Of a stretch of DNA of 7,757 nucleotides, positions 4,937 through 7,757 are shown piece after piece (position 1 is the stretch's first letter; each line of letters opens with the position of its first letter). Origin of the DNA: an uncultured Spirochaetales bacterium (GTDB taxonomy: Bacteria > Spirochaetota > Spirochaetia > Treponematales > Treponemataceae); assembly GCA_946061495.1 (NCBI GenBank), contig CAMGSV010000122.1:1-7757 (forward strand), written 5' to 3'. A program made the position numbers and the translations under genes. The notes beneath the pieces are model-generated. The model ran no database searches and was not told the DNA's origin. It saw only the letters and a program-made list of their open reading frames with translations.

Positions 4937-7120
4937 TTATACCTTGAATTTCTCTGTCAGATTCGTCAAGTCGGCTGATGCCAGTGCGCTTCGTCCAGAC
5001 ACAGACTTGGTGGCCTGCAGTATACTGGTGATCTGAGCTATCAGGGAAGAGATTGCCTGGAAATTCTGGGTAAAATCAGTGGAGGTATCCTGCATAGCCT
5101 TGCTTCCGTCGGAGATTGCCCGCACATGGTTTTCTATGGAGTTGTTGTGCTTTGCCACATTGCTCGTCACTTCGGTGATGGTCTTCACATCATTCAGGAT
5201 GAGGCTGATTTCGTTGAGGTTTGAGGTGATTGCCGCCCCGTTCTCCTGAGACAGTCTGTGGACATTGTTCGCCTTCTGGAAAATGTCCTCCACCACCTTC
5301 TCCAGCTTGTTTGTCAGCTGGACGATGGACGCTATGCTGGTGTTTATGGCGGTTATGTTGTCCTTGGACTCCTTCAGCTGGGCGGAGGACTCTTCGGAAA
5401 GCTTTCTGATCTCATCGGCAACAACGGCAAATCCCTTTCCCGTGTCCCCGGCGTGGGCCGCCTCGATGGCGGCGTTCATGGCTAGAAGGTTCGTTTGGTC
5501 AGCAATGGCTTCTATGGCCTCGTTCACCATGGTAAGGCTATCGCTTTTGCCGGAGGTGGCTCCCACCAGCTGGCCCAGCTCGTCCTGCAGAAGCCGCACG
5601 GATTCCACCGCAGTGAAAAGCTCGTCCATGTGGCTGTTGACCCGGTTTGTATTGGACGAGATTGCCACCAGATGCTCCTGCATCTTGTCCAGGGAGGATG
5701 AGGCCTCTGCCACGCTGGAGCTTTGGGAATTTATCTGGCCGTTCAGGGCACGGATGCTTATGAGGATGTTCCGCAGGGAGCTGTTGTTCATGGAGATCTT
5801 CTGGTTCTGCTGCTCCAGTGTGCTCTCCAAGGAGCCAACCGTGTCTCCAGCAGAATCCAGCAATTGGGCAGACTCCGCCACAGCGGCATCCAGCTCCTTT
5901 GCCAGGTTGTCCATGGTGTTGCTGCCCTGCTTGACAGAGGAGATGACGGTTCCCAGGTTGGTCATCACCTGGTTTATGGATTGGGCTATGTCGTGTATCT
6001 CGGAGGGCATGGACCTCCGCTGCTCAAGGGGCTGGGTAAAGTCGCCCTGGGCAATGGTATCCATGGAGTGAACCAGATACTTGATGTTCTTGGCCAGATG
6101 CCGGGCAACCTGCCAGTAGAAGAGACTGGCAAGGAGGAGGATGACAATGGCAATGGGGACAATCTTCAGGAAGGAGGTGGTTATGGTTTCCATAACCACC
6201 TCCTGGTTCTGCACGTTGATGATGAACCAGTCGCTGGAGTCTCCTGGCAGGGATACCGGCGTGCAGGACACGATGGAGGATACACCCTCTATCTCTGCCA
6301 CTTCAGTTATATGGTTTCCCGACAATGCCATTGTCAGGAGCTCCTTGAAGCTCTCTGATATCTCCAGGGGTTCTTTTGTGGTGACAAGGGCGCCTGTCCC
6401 GTCATACTGCTTGTTTCCATTGGCATCCAGCAGGGGAACCTGCCGTGTCAGGGACTTGTAGTTGTAGAGTTCTTCCACATACTGCCTGTTTGGATGGGAC
6501 ACCATGTTGCCATCACCATCAATGATGAAGGTGTAGCTCCTGTCGGTGGTGTTGGAAACCCGCTCCACCAGCTCCTGGAAGTAGTCCAGCTTGATGTCGA
6601 TGGCCAGGATTCCCACCATCTCCGGGGTGCTTGCATCGGGATTGAATACAGGGAAGAAAACCGAGGCGCAGGGGAGGCCGGTTCCCACGGAAAAATAGGA
6701 GGGGGACACAAAGGGCTGCTTTGTCCGCTCCATCTGGGTAAACCACCAGCGGGTCTTCCTGTTGCCGAGGGCTCCGGTGGATCGGGCCAGCTGGTCTCCG
6801 TTCATGTCCTGGATGTACAGCAGTTCCATGTAGTCGTTGACCTTTGCTGTGGCTTGGAACACCGGGATAATCTGCTCTGGATCCATGGAGTATATGGACG
6901 GCATTCCTGCCAGGCTGGCGGTGAGGTTGTAGACTCCCGATGCAAAGGTGTGCACGTCGTCAGACACAATCTCCGCCGTCTGGAGGCTCCGTTCTGCCAC
7001 AGCCTGGCTCTCGTAGTTTCTGAAAATGAAGGTTCCCGAAATGATGATTGTGGTGGTGAGGAGAATGACAATGATGATGACGGGCAGGAGAACCTGCAGT
7101 ATGATGGGTGTGTGTTTCAT
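4937..7120 (-). CDS. methyl-accepting chemotaxis protein with Cache sensor and HAMP
   Basis: The product is a 727-residue transmembrane chemoreceptor. Segment 1 is at about 7-33. A periplasmic double-Cache-type sensor (about 35-305) contains GDQLARSTGALGNRKTRWWF (108-127), SHPNRQYVEELYNY (208-221) and GILAIDIKLDYF (170-181). Segment 2 is at about 317-337, followed by HAMP (about 338-393) and a long cytoplasmic coiled-coil domain. The signalling tip is unmistakable at 540-579: DQTNLLAMNAAIEAAHAGD followed by GKGFAVVADEIRKLSEESS, where CheA and CheW bind. There is no CheR/CheB-tethering pentapeptide; the protein ends LTEKFKV. R124-W125-W126-F127 and D175 resemble the R-x-W-[YF] and Asp of amino-acid-binding dCache domains, but the usual Tyr before the Arg is not evident, so the ligand is open. 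GGAG (7131-7128) lies 7 bases before the ATG, and a strong promoter lies further upstream. It is the first gene of a set with two cyclases. Confidence 0.95.
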   Translation of the reverse strand: MKHTPIILQVLLPVIIIVILLTTTIIISGTFIFRNYESQAVAERSLQTAEIVSDDVHTFASGVYNLTASLAGMPSIYSMDPEQIIPVFQATAKVNDYMELLYIQDMNGDQLARSTGALGNRKTRWWFTQMERTKQPFVSPSYFSVGTGLPCASVFFPVFNPDASTPEMVGILAIDIKLDYFQELVERVSNTTDRSYTFIIDGDGNMVSHPNRQYVEELYNYKSLTRQVPLLDANGNKQYDGTGALVTTKEPLEISESFKELLTMALSGNHITEVAEIEGVSSIVSCTPVSLPGDSSDWFIINVQNQEVVMETITTSFLKIVPIAIVILLLASLFYWQVARHLAKNIKYLVHSMDTIAQGDFTQPLEQRRSMPSEIHDIAQSINQVMTNLGTVISSVKQGSNTMDNLAKELDAAVAESAQLLDSAGDTVGSLESTLEQQNQKISMNNSSLRNILISIRALNGQINSQSSSVAEASSSLDKMQEHLVAISSNTNRVNSHMDELFTAVESVRLLQDELGQLVGATSGKSDSLTMVNEAIEAIADQTNLLAMNAAIEAAHAGDTGKGFAVVADEIRKLSEESSAQLKESKDNITAINTSIASIVQLTNKLEKVVEDIFQKANNVHRLSQENGAAITSNLNEISLILNDVKTITEVTSNVAKHNNSIENHVRAISDGSKAMQDTSTDFTQNFQAISSLIAQITSILQATKSVSGRSALASADLTNLTEKFKV

Positions 7121-7127
7121 GTTTTAA

Positions 7128-7131
7128 CTCC
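7128..7131 (-). promoter_or_regulatory. ribosome-binding site of the chemoreceptor gene
   Basis: GGAG on the minus strand is spaced 7 bases from the ATG at 7120. An upstream CTCATT within the leader (at about 7165-7170 in window coordinates) could pair with AATGGAG and partly mask it; this is weak and untested. Confidence 0.65.
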
Positions 7132-7200
7132 ATTGAGAATGTTGCCGTGGGAAAACTGTAGTCTCTTAATGAGGTGCAGCACGGAGAATTCACGTTTCCC

Positions 7201-7229
7201 ATTTTACAGTCTGAGAAAGAGGAAGTCAA
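7201..7229 (-). promoter_or_regulatory. strong sigma-70-like promoter of the chemoreceptor gene
   Basis: TTGACT (7229-7224) and TAAAAT (7206-7201) each match consensus at five of six bases and are 17 bases apart. Transcription would start near 7194, giving a leader of about 73 bases. The sequence does not resemble the sigma-28 flagellar promoter (TAAA with GCCGATAA). Confidence 0.65.
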
Positions 7230-7274
7230 TGAAAGAATAGGGTTTTGCAGGATGTTCGGCTGTCAGTCGCCCCT

Positions 7275-7302
7275 TTTACCTTTCCCCGCTCCGTGCTACA
7301 CT
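7275..7302 (+). promoter_or_regulatory. candidate promoter of the exonuclease gene
   Basis: TTTACC (7275-7280) and TACACT (7297-7302) are each four of six to consensus with 16-base spacing. The -10 box ends 7 bases before the ATG at 7310, so transcription would start at or next to the ATG. It is weaker than the other promoter calls and rests partly on the shared geometry. Confidence 0.35.
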
Positions 7303-7309
7303 CAAGACC

Positions 7310-7757
7310 ATGAGCTACACTCTGATTGACAGGGACGAGGACATCCAGTCCCTTTTGAGCCAGTGGAAAGGGCAGGGAGTCCGGCAGGTCGCCATGGACT
7401 TTGAGGGGGAATTCAACCTCCACTGCTACGGAGAGCACCTGTGCTTGATCCAGATTTTTGATGGGGAGCATTTTTTTCTGGTGGATCCGCTGGCAGCCGA
7501 CCAGGAGGCTTCCCGCCGCTCCGCTCTGGAGCTGGGAAAGCCATTCGCCCCTTTCCTAGATTCTGCCGCCAATTCCCGGCTGACGGTGGAGGGCTTGCGG
7601 CTCCTGCTGGAGTCTCCCCAGGTGGAAAAGCTTTGGTTCGACTGTGCCTCCGACGGGGAGCTGGTGTGGAAGAAATTCGGCATTCGGCTGGCGGGTGTCT
7701 ACGCTTTCCGGGCAAATAATTGGATTGATTCAGCGAATACCGTTAAAACTCCAACAG
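7310..7757 (+). CDS. RNase D-like 3'-5' exonuclease domain protein, 3'-partial
   Basis: The frame is open from ATG 7310 to the window end, 149 residues so far. It begins MSYTLIDRDEDIQSLL and carries a DEDD-family 3'-5' exonuclease fold. The Exo I motif is in VAMDFEGEFN, with D30 and E32 as metal ligands. CLIQIFDG and FFLVDPLA form the following strands. VEKLWFDCASDGELVWKKFGI (105-125) is the Exo II region with D115. Such proteins trim RNA 3' ends, including tRNA precursors. The full RNase D would carry an Exo III motif and HRDC domains beyond the window. After LAGVY (127-131) the expected Asp of the family's VYDTQ-like strand is replaced by Ala, and the last 45 bases are noticeably AT-richer than the gene. 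This may be a genuine substitution or a damaged or chimeric end. There is no Shine-Dalgarno sequence. It diverges from the chemoreceptor gene across 189 bases. Confidence 0.75.
   Translation, partial: MSYTLIDRDEDIQSLLSQWKGQGVRQVAMDFEGEFNLHCYGEHLCLIQIFDGEHFFLVDPLAADQEASRRSALELGKPFAPFLDSAANSRLTVEGLRLLLESPQVEKLWFDCASDGELVWKKFGIRLAGVYAFRANNWIDSANTVKTPT

Noticed and set aside
5265..6071. A 268-codon plus-strand frame inside the chemoreceptor gene
   Set aside because: It is antisense to the conserved signalling domain, and its translation is dominated by Ser, Ala, Met and Trp as expected for a shadow of that coding sequence.
7121..7194. A cyclic di-GMP riboswitch in the chemoreceptor leader
   Set aside because: The leader is about 73 bases and shows none of the conserved GEMM-type core. 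Only weak short pairings were seen.
6494..7240. A 248-codon plus-strand frame antisense to the chemoreceptor sensor
   Set aside because: It has no recognisable protein features, runs through the chemoreceptor start and promoter, and is explained by codon bias of the real gene.

Overview
The window looks like chromosomal DNA of a free-living or host-associated Gram-negative bacterium with moderate GC content. A treponeme-like spirochaete is my best guess. The signs are a chemoreceptor with the spirochaete-style signalling hairpin and no C-terminal NWETF tail, seven-transmembrane diguanylate cyclases, and a signal-peptide outer-membrane barrel candidate. This is pattern recognition, not a database result.

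Layout, left to right. Positions 1-150 hold no convincing gene but carry three tight hairpins in a row. A short plus-strand reading frame of unknown function follows (about 172-576, start uncertain, possibly a 5'-truncated remnant), ending in a decayed terminator. A plus-strand gene for a secreted beta-barrel-like protein (666-1667) ends in an intact, apparently bidirectional terminator (1691-1737). The sequence after its stop codon is a diverged duplicate of the sequence after the first gene's stop codon. Facing it on the minus strand is a three-gene set, in transcription order: a 727-residue methyl-accepting chemotaxis protein (7120-4937), a 513-residue 7TM-PAS-GGDEF diguanylate cyclase (4885-3344), and a second, paralogous 527-residue cyclase (3344-1761) whose start overlaps the previous stop by one base. 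Diverging from the chemoreceptor, a plus-strand RNase D-like 3'-5' exonuclease gene (from 7310) runs off the window end.

The minus-strand set joins two sensory outputs: chemotaxis through the receptor, and cyclic di-GMP synthesis through two membrane cyclases with intact GGDEF and inhibitory RxxD sites. The cyclases are probably tandem duplicates.

The gene starts show two contrasting designs. The chemoreceptor and second cyclase have good Shine-Dalgarno sequences. The barrel gene, first cyclase and exonuclease have none; each instead has a -10-like box ending 6-9 bases before its ATG, which would give leaderless or nearly leaderless transcripts. The most distinctive non-coding features are this start design, the duplicated terminator in which the decayed copy overlaps a promoter, and a 14-base direct repeat at the promoter between chemoreceptor and cyclase. 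I found no tRNA, rRNA, CRISPR array, transposase or phage gene.
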